DNA of 64,000 bases from Vicinamibacteria bacterium (GTDB lineage Bacteria > Acidobacteriota > Vicinamibacteria > Fen-336), in contig DATMML010000120.1 in the NCBI GenBank assembly GCA_035570235.1, positions 16,950-80,949 on the forward strand. Direction: 5' to 3'. Positions 44,824 to 54,521 of the stretch are shown piece after piece; the first letter of the stretch is position 1; each line of letters starts with the position of its first letter. The notes beneath the pieces were generated by a model that worked only from the letters and a program-made list of their open reading frames with translations, did no database searches and was not told where the DNA came from. The translations under genes and the position numbers were made by a program.

Positions 44824-47118
44824 CTAACCCCCCGTCAGGCTTGCAAATAGCCTCCCCACCACGCCGGGTGAAGTCGTTGCGGAGCCGGGGGCCATGCCGT
44901 ACCTGCGATAGCCGTAGTTTTTGTAGGAACTCCGATACTCGCGGTGCCCGTTGAACACCACGGCCAGGACTCGATCGGCGCGAAGCTTGGTCAAGGTCTC
45001 GTGGATAGCGTCGCGCGGTGTCTGTCGCGAGCGCACGACGAGTTGAAACCCGTCCACCAGGTCCTGCATGAGGACGGTGTCGGCGACGGGCAGCACCGGG
45101 ACCGCATCGAGGAGCACGAGGTCGAACAGCCGCCGAGCCACCTTCAGAACGGCGTCCATCCGCGGTGATCCCAAGAGCTCTGGCCGCCTGAGGTCGGTTT
45201 GACCCGCCGCCACCAGGAAGAAACCCCCCGGCTCGACCAACCGTACGGGCACGTAATCGAGGGTGCCATTCAGCCACTCGCTCAACCCGTGGGCCGGGGG
45301 CAGGCCGAGTGTCTTGCTCAGGGATGGCCGGCGGAGGTCCGCCTCGATCAGGAGGACCCGGCGTCCGGGCTCCCTTCCCAATGCGGTGGACAGACCGGCG
45401 CTGAGCGTGCTCTTCCCCTCACCGGGCAGCGCGCTCGTCAGGGCCAAGCATTTCACGCTGCGACGTCGGCAGAGATCGAGCAGGTTCGCCGCGAAGAACC
45501 TCAGCTCTTCTCCCACGATCGATGAGGGGTCCATCAGACTCTCGACGATGGGAACGACTTTGGCCGGGGTGACGGTCCCCCCGTCAGAGAGCGGCGCCTC
45601 GCCGGGCAAACAGGGCCCCCAAGCCTTCTTCGCGGATAGCCGCTGGCCCTCAGCCTCTCTTGCCGGCCTATGATTCCTCGCTGGACGTAGCCCGGAAGAA
45701 GCGAGGTCAGGAAGATGAGGAATGCTCGCCAGAACGGGATAGCCCTGGACAGCCTGCAGAACCTCGCTGTCCTTGACGGTCGGATCGAAGTACTCGGCCA
45801 CCAGAGCCGCTCCCAGCCCGACGAGAAGGCCAAGAACGGCCCCTAGCCCCACGAAGATGGGCGGCTTCGGGAATACCGGCTTCTCCGGAAGGCTCGCCGG
45901 ATCGAGCATCCGGAACCGCTCGCCCTTCCATCGCTGCTCGAGGCGGCCCGACATCTGGGCATCGAGCTGCTTGGTGAGGAGCGCCGTGTAGTTCTCGTCG
46001 AGCTTCTTGTAGTCGCGGGTCAGGGTCGCCAGCTCCTGCTCGGTCCGAGGTGTTTCGGCAACGTTTGCTCGGATGTTGGCAATCTGGCGCTCCAGGGCCT
46101 TTTGCCTATCTTCGAGTTTTCTCACCTCGAAGGTGGCCTTGGCGAGCTGGTCCCGGGTGATGAGGTCGGTGTCGCCCTTGGCGTCGCCGGAAGCCTCGGC
46201 CCGGCGCGCCTCCAGCCGGGCTATGCGCGCCTTGAGGTTCTCTACATCGGGGTGCTCCTCCTTGTATCGACTTCTCAGGGCGGCGAGCTCGCGTCTCAAC
46301 TCTCCCAGGTCCGCCGTCCCCGCGGCCCCCGGGGGGCCCCCAGTCCGTCCGGCTCCCCTTGCGAGCGTCTCCTGCCTCTCGCGCGCGAAGAGAAGGCTCT
46401 CCTCGACCGTCTGCATTTCCCGCTGGAGCATCTGCATGGTGGTGAGGTTCGTCTGCAGCTGCTCGGGCAACCGCCCCATGTGCTCTTCCTTGAAGAGTCG
46501 CAAGGCGGCATCCTTGTTCTCCAGCTCGCTGCGCCCGTCTTTCACTTGGGCCACGAGAAAGTCGACCGCCCCTTCGACCTGCTGCTCCCGGGACTTGATC
46601 GTCTCCTCGATGAAGAGCCGCGCGAGCCGATCCGTGACTTCCCGCGCCTTGCGGGGGTTGCTGTGGTAGAACTCGATTGTGAAACCGTCGTTTCCGCTGA
46701 CGTTGATCGAGATCGCCTGGCGCATCTTTTCCACGGCCCGTGTCCTGGACTCGATATCCGGGTAGGGCTTGGTTTCCTCGAGCACTTTCTCAAGCCGCGT
46801 GCGGCTGAGGATCTCGGGCCTGACCGCCTCCAAGCGCTGGCCGGGGTCCCTGGTCGCGACTTTCGGGATGAAGGACTCGGGTACCTTCTCCGACTCGACC
46901 AGAACCAGGGCCGAGGACACGTATTTCTTCGGAAGGATGAACAAGGCCACGATCGAGAGAAGGAAGACCGCGGCCCAAGGCGCGAGTACGAGCAGAGGCC
47001 GCCTCAGCGGCGCATGAAGGAAATGGCGGAGCTGCGTCCAGTGGAACGAATAATCGTCCGCGTCATCGAGGTGATCGAGACTCGCAGCGGGACTGCCCCT
47101 ACGCCCGTCTCCGCTCAT
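44824..47118 (-). CDS. Wzc-like polysaccharide co-polymerase with tyrosine autokinase domain
   Basis: 764 residues. A first membrane segment ([16 protein letters not shown]) near residue 50, a long periplasmic coiled-coil region with a Wzz-type ending ([19 protein letters not shown]), and a second membrane segment near 430. The BY-kinase domain has Walker A at about 564-572 ([13 protein letters not shown]), Walker A' ([18 protein letters not shown]) and Walker B ([16 protein letters not shown]). The C-terminal tyrosine cluster ([14 protein letters not shown]) is the substrate of autophosphorylation. It controls polymer length and export. It overlaps the Wza-like gene by four bases (ATGA). Confidence 0.93.
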   Translation of the reverse strand: MSGDGRRGSPAASLDHLDDADDYSFHWTQLRHFLHAPLRRPLLVLAPWAAVFLLSIVALFILPKKYVSSALVLVESEKVPESFIPKVATRDPGQRLEAVRPEILSRTRLEKVLEETKPYPDIESRTRAVEKMRQAISINVSGNDGFTIEFYHSNPRKAREVTDRLARLFIEETIKSREQQVEGAVDFLVAQVKDGRSELENKDAALRLFKEEHMGRLPEQLQTNLTTMQMLQREMQTVEESLLFARERQETLARGAGRTGGPPGAAGTADLGELRRELAALRSRYKEEHPDVENLKARIARLEARRAEASGDAKGDTDLITRDQLAKATFEVRKLEDRQKALERQIANIRANVAETPRTEQELATLTRDYKKLDENYTALLTKQLDAQMSGRLEQRWKGERFRMLDPASLPEKPVFPKPPIFVGLGAVLGLLVGLGAALVAEYFDPTVKDSEVLQAVQGYPVLASIPHLPDLASSGLRPARNHRPAREAEGQRLSAKKAWGPCLPGEAPLSDGGTVTPAKVVPIVESLMDPSSIVGEELRFFAANLLDLCRRRSVKCLALTSALPGEGKSTLSAGLSTALGREPGRRVLLIEADLRRPSLSKTLGLPPAHGLSEWLNGTLDYVPVRLVEPGGFFLVAAGQTDLRRPELLGSPRMDAVLKVARRLFDLVLLDAVPVLPVADTVLMQDLVDGFQLVVRSRQTPRDAIHETLTKLRADRVLAVVFNGHREYRSSYKNYGYRRYGMAPGSATTSPGVVGRLFASLTGG

Positions 47119-47741
47119 GGCACGATGATGGTGTCGCCCGCGGCCAGCAGGACGTTTTGTGACATGTCCTTTCCTTCGCCGACGTGCTTGTAGTTGAACG
47201 GAATCACTTTCTGGTCCTCCCGAACGATGACGATGCTCTCGGGCTTCGCGAATTCCTTGAAGCCCCCGGCCAAGGCGAGCGCCTTGAGCACGGTCATGCG
47301 GCCCGACAGCGGGAACTCGCCCGGCCGCGCCATCTGGCCGACCACGTAGATCCGGGCGCTGGTGGCCTGGGTGACGGTGACGGTGACGCGAGGGTTCTCT
47401 ATGAAGCGCTGGAGCTCTGTCACCAGGTTGCCCGCAAGTTGACTGGGCACGCGCCCGGCCGCTTGCACGTCCCCAAGGAGAGGAAGGGTGATCATGCCGT
47501 CAAGCCGGACGGTCACATCGAGGGTCAGGTCCGGCTCCTTCCATACGGTGATCCGGAGGACGTCCCCCAGGCCGATCAGGTACCCGGAGGGCGGCGCGGA
47601 TGCGTGCGCCACTGCCTTCACCACCCGCTCTTGGGCGATGGCGGGACCAACGAGGCAGGCCAAGAAGCCGAGACCAACCACCACCACCCTGTTCGCACGG
47701 GCCCGCACCTTTGATCGCGTCAACGCGCTCGCCGGCTCCAC
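47115..47741 (-). CDS. Short Wza-like polysaccharide export protein
   Basis: 208 residues from the GTG at 47741; other starts are possible. A signal peptide (NRVVVVGLGFLACLVGPAIA) precedes a Poly_export domain (YLIGLGDVLRITVWKEPDL) and one SLBB domain (YVVGQMARPGEFPLSGRMTV). It ends there. E. coli Wza is about 380 residues and has further SLBB repeats and a C-terminal helix that spans the outer membrane, both missing here. It therefore belongs with the periplasmic OPX class that needs a separate barrel, which the gene at 37922 could supply. Confidence 0.88.
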   Translation of the reverse strand: MEPASALTRSKVRARANRVVVVGLGFLACLVGPAIAQERVVKAVAHASAPPSGYLIGLGDVLRITVWKEPDLTLDVTVRLDGMITLPLLGDVQAAGRVPSQLAGNLVTELQRFIENPRVTVTVTQATSARIYVVGQMARPGEFPLSGRMTVLKALALAGGFKEFAKPESIVIVREDQKVIPFNYKHVGEGKDMSQNVLLAAGDTIIVP

Positions 47742-48363
47742 GCGCCCGTGGGCGAGCGCCTCCTTCGGTATGCCGGCTGCACAGTGGAGCCTCGCGCGCC
47801 GCTGTTGGATGTCGGAGCCACCATCAAGCAAATCCATCAAGATTTCTCGCTCCCGCCTAAGCCACGATGCACCAATGAAATCGCGGTGGAACTGCGATCT
47901 CACGGCAACATCCACATCATCGTCCTCAAGGAGAGGCCCCACAATCAGGAGCCTACGGAAAATGGCCTCAGGGAAACCCTGAGATTGGCGTGGGGATGAG
48001 GAGCCCCCCGCGTCCAGCGGGCCTCGACCCACTAGGGGCGGCGGATGCAGGCGGGCCACGGCCAGACTCGTGAGTCACGCGTGCGCGCCGCGCGGCCGTC
48101 CCGAAGGGGGAGCCTGCGGGCCCGGCCAGCCAGTCTCGGCTGGAGCTCGCCTGTCAACGCCAGCCGGCACCCATTCCTAGGCTGAGAGCCGAGCAGAGCT
48201 TTGCCCTCTTCAGAGGTTCCTGAGCTCAGTGGAGCCGGCGCGGCCGAACTCCCTCCCCCTCCCCACGACCCCGCCTGACCGGAAGAAGGCGACAGGGCCC
48301 GTTGACCTATCGTGGAGCCTGCAACCTACCGATCTCGGCGCTGGGCGCTGCCGGCCGGGAAGA
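47742..48363. other. Intergenic region between Wza-like and beta-helix genes
   Basis: About 620 bases, probably the leader and promoter of the Wza-Wzc run on the minus strand. It contains a hairpin CTCAGGG-AAA-CCCTGAG at 47967-47983 and another, CCAGCC (48126-48131) with GGCTGG (48138-48143). A plus-strand frame of 83 codons from 47748 has no support. I see no transposase remnant or clear promoter. Confidence 0.35.
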
Positions 48364-50283
48364 TCAATCCTGGCGTCGGCGCGGCGAGGGGGATGCCGGC
48401 CCTCCGGGTTGAGGGCGAGCCGCCCGCAGCTTCGCGGTCGCCGCGGGGGCGCTGCCCGCCTTCGCGGCGTTGAGTGCGGACGTGATGGGGTTAGGGTTCC
48501 CAGCATCGAATCTGGCCCTAGCCGGGAGCGTGTAGAGCTGGGTGGTTCCGGTGGCGTCTACCCACGGCCAGGGATCGTTGCCAAAGAACGCGGGCTTGCT
48601 CGTCAGATAAAGGGAGTTCGGGATCGATTGTGGCGGGTTGTCCCAATGAACCGCGTTCGTGAAATAGTCGAAGTTGCCGTCACGGATGGTGGTCGAGAGC
48701 ACCTTCGGATCGGGCGGAGCAGTCCAGTCGTCGGGGTTGTACCCCAGTCGCCACATAGGAGTCGGATCGTCGGCCCATGGCAATTTGGTGTTTTCGTAGG
48801 TGAAGGAGGAATACGGCGAAGGGCTTTGCCCCGCCGTACCGAGCACGTTCCCGATAAAGGTGTACCACCAGTGACCCTCGGCAAGACCGATGGCTCGCCG
48901 GTTCCCCAGGTCGCTGAAGAGCAGGGGGGCCAGGGAGCGACGCTTGCCGGTGAGGTGATTGCGCAAGACCGTGATGTAGATGCCATTGCCCCAGGTGTTG
49001 TCCCCGTCGAAGTTGAACGATTCGTTGCCCTCGAACAGTTCGTAGTGCGGCGTGGTCAGGTGGGAGGCGTTAAGGCCAACCTCCACGTAGGTCGGGGCGG
49101 TGCTGATCCAGCCATCCTCCATGTAGTTGTAGCCGATCACGTTTCCGCCACCCGAAGCCCGCATCACCATGACCTTGTTCATGTTCCAGACGATGTTGTT
49201 CTCAACTAGATTGTCAGCCGAGTAGAACGAGAACGAGATCCCGTAGCCCCCACCCCCCGGATTCGGGTCCTGCGTGCTGTGGAGATAGGAGTCGCGGAGA
49301 ACACATCGGAACGACGCGTCCAGGGCAACGCTCGAGCCGTTCTGGAAGTCCGATTCAATGTTCTTGATCCAACTGTAGGCAGCGTTCGCGAACCCTATGT
49401 TGCCCTGGCCTTGGCTGCCACCCGACAGGTAGAGATCCTCGACGCCCGCGTCTCTGACCGAGGGCATGACCGGACCGTTGGCGAAGTTGGAGAAGCGGGA
49501 CAGCTGGGCGGTGAAAGCGGTCCTGAAGCTCATGTGAAAGGGCGTCGTGAACGACACCGTGTTGCCGCTGGTGGAGGCTACTTCCAGGACCTGGCCCGTG
49601 GGGCGATCCGGACGCGTGAACCACGTACGCGAGACGTCGCCCGGCGGAGATCTCTTGGGGTTCCACTCGCTTGTGGTGGGATCGGTCAGCTGATCCACGA
49701 CGACGATCTCTCCGACAGCCAGACCCGGATTGCTGCCCAGGGTCACCGTGCTGGCCCCCTTCGCCGCATCGGTGGCTAGGTTGACCGAGCTTGTGAAGCC
49801 AAAAAATGGAGTCCCGATGGTGATGAGGTTGGAGTTGGTTCCCACTGGCATCTTGAGCTTCGTCTGGGCCGGGCCCTGCCCCCGGAGAACGACGCCCTTC
49901 GCGATCTGCAATCGGCCCGTGATCTTGAATTCGCCGGCCGAAAGGCCGACGACCTGCCCGACCGGACATCCGTCGAGCGCGGCTTGCACGCCGGCGGTCG
50001 CGTCCGCCGAGCCGTTCCCGTAGGCGGCGGCATCGATGCTGGCACAGACAATCGTCCGAGCGGGGACCCCACCCGGGATGCCAGGGTTCCACGCGGTACG
50101 GCGCTCGGCGGGGATGATATCGCCGGTGGGCGGTCTGCTGGACACCCGGGTTGGGGGCGTGCTCGCCGGCGTTTCGCTGCTCTTGCAGCCCCCGTTTGAG
50201 AGAAGCGGGCCAACCAGGATGCCCCATAACACTGCCCGCGAGCAGGTTCTCCAGAGGTGGTCCCTTAGCAATTTGCCACCCAT
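48364..50283 (-). CDS. Secreted right-handed beta-helix protein, possible lipoprotein
   Basis: About 639 residues from the ATG at 50283; a GTG at 50391 that overlaps the WecG-type stop (GTGA) is an equally possible start and would add 36 residues. A hydrophobic signal ends at SNGGCKSSETPAS, a weak lipobox. After the motif TAWNPGIPGGVPAR the sequence is a run of short parallel beta-coils of the pectate-lyase type (GVVLRGQGPAQTKL, ADNLVENNIVWNMNKVMVM, GNVIGYNYMEDGW, YELFEGNESFNFDGDN). This fold binds or cleaves polysaccharide. A paralogue starts at 63827 at the other end of the locus. Enzyme activity is not established. Confidence 0.8.
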   Translation of the reverse strand: MGGKLLRDHLWRTCSRAVLWGILVGPLLSNGGCKSSETPASTPPTRVSSRPPTGDIIPAERRTAWNPGIPGGVPARTIVCASIDAAAYGNGSADATAGVQAALDGCPVGQVVGLSAGEFKITGRLQIAKGVVLRGQGPAQTKLKMPVGTNSNLITIGTPFFGFTSSVNLATDAAKGASTVTLGSNPGLAVGEIVVVDQLTDPTTSEWNPKRSPPGDVSRTWFTRPDRPTGQVLEVASTSGNTVSFTTPFHMSFRTAFTAQLSRFSNFANGPVMPSVRDAGVEDLYLSGGSQGQGNIGFANAAYSWIKNIESDFQNGSSVALDASFRCVLRDSYLHSTQDPNPGGGGYGISFSFYSADNLVENNIVWNMNKVMVMRASGGGNVIGYNYMEDGWISTAPTYVEVGLNASHLTTPHYELFEGNESFNFDGDNTWGNGIYITVLRNHLTGKRRSLAPLLFSDLGNRRAIGLAEGHWWYTFIGNVLGTAGQSPSPYSSFTYENTKLPWADDPTPMWRLGYNPDDWTAPPDPKVLSTTIRDGNFDYFTNAVHWDNPPQSIPNSLYLTSKPAFFGNDPWPWVDATGTTQLYTLPARARFDAGNPNPITSALNAAKAGSAPAATAKLRAARPQPGGPASPSPRRRQD

Positions 50284-50387
50284 GGGGGCGCCGGCGTCCC
50301 TTCCCGGCCTTAGGTCATCCCACACCATTGTGTCGCGGGAGCACGCTGGCCCTCGCACACCCACTCGGAGCCACGGGTCTCGGCAAG

Positions 50388-51248
50388 TCACCGGGGTTGC
50401 CTACCCCCCTGGATTTCCCGAGCCGGCAGCCGGCCGACGTGTTGGTGTGTCCGGCCTGCGAGTCGGCCCAGCACCATGCGGACAAACACGGGCAGGACGG
50501 GAGCCGCTTCCAGCAGGTATCTGCGCCACAGCCGCCGCGGTTCCTGTGCGAGCCGATGGAGCCACTCCAGCCCGCTGCGGGACATCCATCCGGGGGCCCG
50601 TTTCACCTCCCCCACGTAGAACGATAGGGCAGAGCCGGCCCCGATGCCCACGGCGGGACCATACTCCCCCTCGAACCGGGACAACATGACTTGCTTGGAC
50701 GGGGGCAGGCACACGACGATCAACCTCGCCCCCGTGTCCCGCGCCCGGCGCAGCACCTCGAGGGCGTGATCCGCGCCGAGATTCAGGTCAAATGTCGACG
50801 AATCGTAGCCGGTCACGCGCATGGTTGGATAGTTCGCGCTCAGCTTCTTCATCGCCGCCTCACACGCCGCCGGTGTGGCCCCCAGGAAAAAGACGGGCAG
50901 GCCGTCGCGCGCGCACCTGGCCATGAGAGGCTCGAAAAGGTCGCTGCCGCTCACTTTGTGACGCAAGGGCAGACCCAGAAGCCTTGAGATCAGTACGAGC
51001 GGCATCCCGTCGGCCAGCGAGAGGAAGCAGCGGCGGTAGGCCTCGGCAAACTCGGGGTCGCGGAGCGAGATCGCGAGGTGGTCGACGTTGGGCGTGAGAA
51101 CGAAGCCTCCTTCACCGCTGGCCGCTCTCTCCGCTATGATATCCACTGCCTCGCCGATGGAAACGGCGTGGGCGTGTATGGGCCCGAAGTCCACGACGGC
51201 AAGATCTCGCTTCCCGAAGGCCGTCGTCGGCTCTTTGATTGTCTTCAT
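50388..51248 (-). CDS. WecG/TagA/CpsF family glycosyltransferase
   Basis: 286 residues. Family signatures TPNVDHLAISLRDPEF, SLADGMPLVLISRLLG, VSGSDLFEPLMARCARDGLP, LFLGATPAA-type loop and LIVVCLPPSKQ. The C-terminal SGLEWLHRLAQEPRRLWRRY is the hallmark of WecG/TagA. These proteins transfer a sugar to a lipid carrier-linked acceptor, as in the second step of repeat-unit assembly. It is divergent from the GT2 gene with only about 40 bases between the start codons. Confidence 0.93.
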   Translation of the reverse strand: MKTIKEPTTAFGKRDLAVVDFGPIHAHAVSIGEAVDIIAERAASGEGGFVLTPNVDHLAISLRDPEFAEAYRRCFLSLADGMPLVLISRLLGLPLRHKVSGSDLFEPLMARCARDGLPVFFLGATPAACEAAMKKLSANYPTMRVTGYDSSTFDLNLGADHALEVLRRARDTGARLIVVCLPPSKQVMLSRFEGEYGPAVGIGAGSALSFYVGEVKRAPGWMSRSGLEWLHRLAQEPRRLWRRYLLEAAPVLPVFVRMVLGRLAGRTHQHVGRLPAREIQGGRQPR

Positions 51249-51287
51249 CGGCGGCTACACCTCCACCTCGTGGAACCGGGCAACGCG

Positions 51288-52253
51288 ATGAGCACCCGAA
51301 GGTACTGCCTGATCACACCCTGCCGCGACGAGGCGCAGTATGCGCGCCGCACCTTGGAGGCGGTCGCGCGCCAGTCCGAGCCACCCGCCCTGTGGGTCAT
51401 CGTGGACGACGGCTCCAAGGACGAGACGCCAAAGATCCTCGAGGAATACGCGGCGCGGTTCCCGCACGCGCGCATCGTTCGCCGAGCCGACCGCGGCATC
51501 CGCAAGGTGGGTGGAGGCGTGATCGATGCCTTCTACGCGGGCTACGAGACCATCGATCCGCTTGCCTACGACTACATCTGCAAGCTCGACCTGGACCTCG
51601 ACTTGCCGCCCCGATACTTCGCCATCCTTATGGACCGCATGGAGGCTGAGCCGCGCGTCGGCACGTGTTCGGGGAAACCATACTTCGTCCCGCCCGGCCT
51701 GTCCCCGGCCGCAGTACAGTTCCCCATCAGCGACGCCTCGGGGCTGATCTCGGAGAAGATCGGCGACGAGAACTCGGTCGGCATGACCAAGTTCTATCGC
51801 ACGGCGTGCTTCCGACAGATCGGCGGCTTCGTGCGGGAGGTCATGTGGGACGGCATCGACGGCCACCGCTGCCGGCAACTTGGCTGGATCGCGGTCTCTT
51901 GGGACGACCCCCCGCTGCGCTTCGCCCACCTGCGCCCGATGGGGACAAGCCACAAGAGTTGGTGGACAGGCCGGAAACGGCACGGAGGCGGCCAGTATTT
52001 CATGGGCACGTCGCCTGTGTACATGCTCGGGAGCGCGGCGTACCGAATGACCCGGCCGCCGTTCGTCGTGGGTGGCCTCGGCATGGCGGTCGGGTACTTC
52101 AGCAGCCTCCTGCGCCGGGACCCGCGCTACGGCGACGAGCAGTTCCGGAGCTTCTTGCGCGGCTATCAATGGGCATGCCTGCTCAAGGGCAAGCGGCGGG
52201 CAACGGCGGAGCTCAACTTGCGTCAGGCGAGCCGCTGGAACCCGAAAGAGTAG
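51288..52253 (+). CDS. Glycosyltransferase family 2
   Basis: 321 residues from the ATG at 51288. GT-A fold: CLITPCRDEAQYARRTLEAV and WVIVDDGSKDETPKI in the first 55 residues, the DLDLDLP metal site near residue 100, and MWDGIDGHRCRQLGW in the acceptor region. No membrane segments are evident apart from a weak C-terminal patch (GGLGMAVGYFSSLL). It probably adds a sugar to the lipid-linked repeat. It is one of only a few plus-strand genes in this locus. Confidence 0.88.
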   Translation: MSTRRYCLITPCRDEAQYARRTLEAVARQSEPPALWVIVDDGSKDETPKILEEYAARFPHARIVRRADRGIRKVGGGVIDAFYAGYETIDPLAYDYICKLDLDLDLPPRYFAILMDRMEAEPRVGTCSGKPYFVPPGLSPAAVQFPISDASGLISEKIGDENSVGMTKFYRTACFRQIGGFVREVMWDGIDGHRCRQLGWIAVSWDDPPLRFAHLRPMGTSHKSWWTGRKRHGGGQYFMGTSPVYMLGSAAYRMTRPPFVVGGLGMAVGYFSSLLRRDPRYGDEQFRSFLRGYQWACLLKGKRRATAELNLRQASRWNPKE

Positions 52254-52322
52254 AACGCATTCCATGGGCCAAGATGGCACTCTGACCCGCCGCCCGTCAA
52301 CCACGGCCAAGCACCCAGCGAA

Positions 52323-54314
52323 CTAGGGAGTCACGAAGGCCGCGGCCAGGGCTACGTATGGGCCCTGATAGCCGATTGAGTTCTCGGTGATCTCCCAGGT
52401 GCGGGCGGTCCAGACCGCCTGCTCGTTCCAGTCGCGGTAGAAACGGTTCGGGTAGGTGCCACCCCCGGGCGGGGTCGCGTCTCCCGCGTAGTCCATGTTG
52501 GGGCCCCCGGGCACAAAGCCCGGCGCGGGGCCAAGCGCGGAGGTCTTGTCATCGCGGATGCCGTGGTTGTCGAGCCCGCGGAAGTAGGGATAGTGCGGCT
52601 CCACCACGGAAGCGGGCTTGCCCACGTAGTTGGACCGAGAATAGGGGCTCTGGGACTGGCCGAACCAGTTGTGGAAGAACTGCCAGGACGAGTGCTCACC
52701 CCCCTCAGAGCTCATGTTGGTCAAATAGACCATGCTCAGCGGGTTCTGGCCGTGAAAGAAGTGCAGGAGGTCCAGAGCGTGGCCGCGGCACTCCCCGGCC
52801 GTGTGGGATCCGGTCAGACCCAGCCGTGCCGCTTGGAGCAGGAAGACGCCCTGCCCGGCCCGTATCTCGTTGGAGCCCCAGTGGTAAGACGAGGTCGGCA
52901 TGCCGTTCCGGTAGAGATCGTCGGCGGAGAAGATCTGGTCCACTTGCCTAGCGAGGTCCGCTCCCATCGCCGAAACAACCGCCGGTGTCGCCCCGCGCGT
53001 CTGCACGTAGGTGATGGCGGCGTGGGAGTCGTAGCGTGTCACCCCCAACACCGCACCCAACCAGTGGGCGGGGTGGTAGCCGTCCACGTAGTTGCGCGCG
53101 GACGCGATCGTGGGATCCAGGCGGAAGACCTCCGCCGCCGCCCACACTTTCTCGTCGCTGTTCCCCTGGCCCTGGAGCCAGCCCCAGGTCAAGAGGGCCG
53201 CCCGCCTCAGCGTCGACCCGTACGCAACCTGCCCGGCGGCCGTGAACACGCGGGAGGCGAAGGCGCAGCTGCCCGCAAAGACGGCGCCCGACTCCAGAGT
53301 TGGGTCGCGGTAGTAACGCGGAGTCGTGTCCACACTTGGGGGGGAGGCGCCATTGGCGGCACCGTCCGCGTGGACGCTGGAGAGGACGGAGCCGTCGGGG
53401 AGCTGCATTTTCAAGAAGAAGTCCAGCTCCCACTTCACCTCGTCGAGCAGGTCGGGCAGCCCATTTCCCGATTCCGGGATGTTGAGGTCGCCGTCCGGGA
53501 ACACACTGGGGCCGTCCTCCCGCGCGCGGAGCATGAAGAGGATCGCGTTGGAGGCCGAGTAAGTGAGGTATTTGTTGTAGTCTCCAGCGTCGTGCCAGCC
53601 TCCCGTGAGATCGCGCAGGCCGCGGTCCACTTGGCCCTTGGCGGGACCCGTGGAGACGTCGGCTCGGTGGCAGGCCCTCCCGTCCGCCCAAGGCCCCGCG
53701 TAAATGGGGGGCTTGGCGGTGCCGCAGCGCTGCCGGTAGAAGGTCTTGAGAGCTGTCCGCATGACGTTCTTGTATACGTTGGGTGCGATCACGAAGTCGT
53801 AGGACCGAGCGTTCAGCGATGCACTGAAGAGGTGGTAGCTTCCTCCCGCATGGAGCGGACTGAAGTCCACCCACCAGACCTGATCACCGGAAGCGGCGTC
53901 CGTGCCCCGGCTGCTGATAGACCCGCCGTCGGTCGGCACGGCGAGGGCGACCGTGCCCTCCGATGTCCGCACCTGAACAATAGAACCCGGGTCGGCGGAG
54001 AAGACTGCCACCTTCGTGTCATCCGGGCGGTACCCAAAGTTGTCGAGCTTGACGGACAGAGTGATCTGGTCGGCCCCGCCCTGATCGAGAGCGTCCGGCC
54101 GCTTCTGCCGGCAAGCCCCCGTACCCTCCACCATGACCAGGCATACGGAGAGGTACGGGAGGATTCTTCCTCCACATCCTCGTCTTCGCGACGCCGCCTT
54201 AGTGACCTTGACGATGCTGAGGGCGGAGGCTATCGTGCCCGTGAAGCCGGATCGGCGAGCGGAGGCGCGATGCCGTGAGCTTTTTCGGGAGTCGCCGCAC
54301 TCCACATTCTCCAT
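52323..54314 (-). CDS. Glycoside hydrolase family 9 (endoglucanase-like), secreted
   Basis: 663 residues from the ATG at 54314; the N-terminus is uncertain. A signal-like segment (RILPYLSVCLVMVEGTGAC) ends in a cysteine near residue 76. An Ig-like CelD_N domain follows (LSVKLDNFGYRPDDTKVAVF). The GH9 (alpha/alpha)6 domain has GGWHDAGDYNKYLTYS with the catalytic base aspartates, and near the end WNEQAVWTARTWEITENSI with the proton-donor glutamate. GH9 enzymes cut beta-1,4-glucans. Within a polysaccharide locus it may edit the nascent polymer, as BcsZ does for cellulose, or hydrolyse plant cellulose. Confidence 0.9.
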   Translation of the reverse strand: MENVECGDSRKSSRHRASARRSGFTGTIASALSIVKVTKAASRRRGCGGRILPYLSVCLVMVEGTGACRQKRPDALDQGGADQITLSVKLDNFGYRPDDTKVAVFSADPGSIVQVRTSEGTVALAVPTDGGSISSRGTDAASGDQVWWVDFSPLHAGGSYHLFSASLNARSYDFVIAPNVYKNVMRTALKTFYRQRCGTAKPPIYAGPWADGRACHRADVSTGPAKGQVDRGLRDLTGGWHDAGDYNKYLTYSASNAILFMLRAREDGPSVFPDGDLNIPESGNGLPDLLDEVKWELDFFLKMQLPDGSVLSSVHADGAANGASPPSVDTTPRYYRDPTLESGAVFAGSCAFASRVFTAAGQVAYGSTLRRAALLTWGWLQGQGNSDEKVWAAAEVFRLDPTIASARNYVDGYHPAHWLGAVLGVTRYDSHAAITYVQTRGATPAVVSAMGADLARQVDQIFSADDLYRNGMPTSSYHWGSNEIRAGQGVFLLQAARLGLTGSHTAGECRGHALDLLHFFHGQNPLSMVYLTNMSSEGGEHSSWQFFHNWFGQSQSPYSRSNYVGKPASVVEPHYPYFRGLDNHGIRDDKTSALGPAPGFVPGGPNMDYAGDATPPGGGTYPNRFYRDWNEQAVWTARTWEITENSIGYQGPYVALAAAFVTP

Positions 54315-54521
54315 ACCGCGCGCGTTCGCACGACCAGCTCGGAAAGCCCCACACCCCGCCTGGGGGTTCTTGGCTCCCAGCCTCACCGCCAGCCCGCGGG
54401 GGCCTCCTCCATGGACCAACGGACCGGGTCGGCGAGTGAGGAGGCTCGACCAGGTTGCTCCCGTGGATTCGTCATCCCGCTTGTTGCGGACAGCTCAAGC
54501 CACCCGCTTAGCTCCCGCGAT

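Noticed and set aside
47748..47999. An 83-codon plus-strand frame in the Wza leader region (IKQIHQDFSLPPK...)
   Set aside because: No ribosome binding site or family match. A transposase fragment was considered but no recognisable catalytic motif is present.
52563..54278. A 571-codon open frame on the plus strand
   Set aside because: It lies opposite the GH9 gene, which has catalytic motifs and a coherent fold.
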